From the NCBI GenBank assembly GCA_963774555.1, contig CAVZFL010000001.1:1736001-1800000 (forward strand): DNA of 64,000 nt, given 5' to 3'. The notes under the pieces are model-generated. The model was not told the origin of the DNA and did no database searches. It saw only the letters and a list, made by a program, of their open reading frames with translations. This document shows positions 63,863-64,000 of this stretch, in pieces (position 1 is the first letter of the stretch; each line of letters opens with the position of its first letter). This stretch comes from VRUE01 sp963774555 (GTDB lineage: Bacteria; Actinomycetota; Thermoleophilia; Solirubrobacterales; 70-9). The translations under genes were made by a program, and so were the position numbers.

Positions 63863-64000
63863 GTGAGCAACGCCACCGCCGTCCATCTCCATGCCCACAG
63901 CGAGTACTCGCTGCTCGACGGCGCACTGCAAGATCGACGCGATGGCGGCGCGCGCCGCGGAGATGGGGCAGCCCGCCCTGGGGCTCACCGACCACGGCGT
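63863..64000 (+). CDS. dnaE: DNA polymerase III alpha subunit, 5' end only
   Basis: N-terminal PHP domain: VSNATAVHLHAHSEYSLLDGA, then after an extra base near 63925 KIDAMAARAAEMGQPALGLTDHG. The HxHSxYSLLDG and LTDHG metal-site motifs are typical of DnaE1. GTG start. The gene continues beyond the window. The frame break so close to the start is best read as an assembly error. Confidence 0.85.
   Translation, partial: MSNATAVHLHAHSEYSLLDGALQDRRDGGARRGDGAARPGAHRPRR

Overview
The window is high-GC DNA (strongly G/C at third codon positions) from an actinobacterium. Gene content and order (mreBCD-mrdA-rodA, rne/rng-rplU-rpmA-obg-proB-proA-nadD-rsfS, thrS-infC-rpmI-rplT-pheST, argCJBD...G) fit a Thermoleophilia/Solirubrobacterales-type genome best. 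That placement is inferred from synteny, not from an alignment.

Layout. 1-12.5 kb: trigger factor (5'-truncated by the window), clpP, an M23 peptidase, an accessory block, then clpX, valS and folC. The accessory block separates clpP from clpX. It holds a possible 20-residue peptide gene, a SAM methyltransferase, a ThiF/E1-like enzyme with an N-terminal peptide-recognition-like domain, a winged-helix regulator and an MFS exporter, and reads as a small RiPP (ribosomally made, modified peptide) cluster with repeated palindromic operators. 12.5-34.2 kb: zinc-ribbon protein, ndk, maf, a histidine kinase plus HD-GYP pair, the rod-shape cluster, the RNase E/G-L21-L27-Obg block, an SGNH acyltransferase, proline and NAD biosynthesis, rsfS and a DivIVA-like protein. 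34.2-38.6 kb: a 4.3-kb element integrated in tRNA-Cys, bounded by 43-bp direct repeats, carrying a decayed tyrosine integrase, a DUF2971 protein, a Fic-domain protein and a HicB-like antitoxin. 38.6-47 kb: secreted protease, zwf, YjbQ, tRNA-Val, a second short peptide divergent from a second winged-helix regulator, VOC/AraC genes and a large membrane protein. 47-64 kb: thrS, infC, wecB (opposite strand), rpmI-rplT, an rRNA/tRNA methyltransferase, pheST, the arginine operon, an RPF-like muralytic protein and the start of dnaE.

Two things stand out. First, the peptide loci at about 4.5 kb and 43.5 kb share architecture (short peptide divergent from a wHTH regulator), a 14-bp upstream motif with one mismatch, and peptide ends of the form F-K-x-x. 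Second, the window is studded with hairpin elements of several families. They have conserved cores or loops but outer stems that differ between copies while remaining complementary. Two 149-nt copies lie in opposite orientation between mreD and mrdA, and several others sit in frame inside valS, folC, pheT and an acyltransferase.

Many conserved genes from about 40 kb onward contain single-base frameshifts with both halves well conserved. The density and the essential nature of the genes point to assembly errors rather than decay, so those products should be read as intact in the organism.
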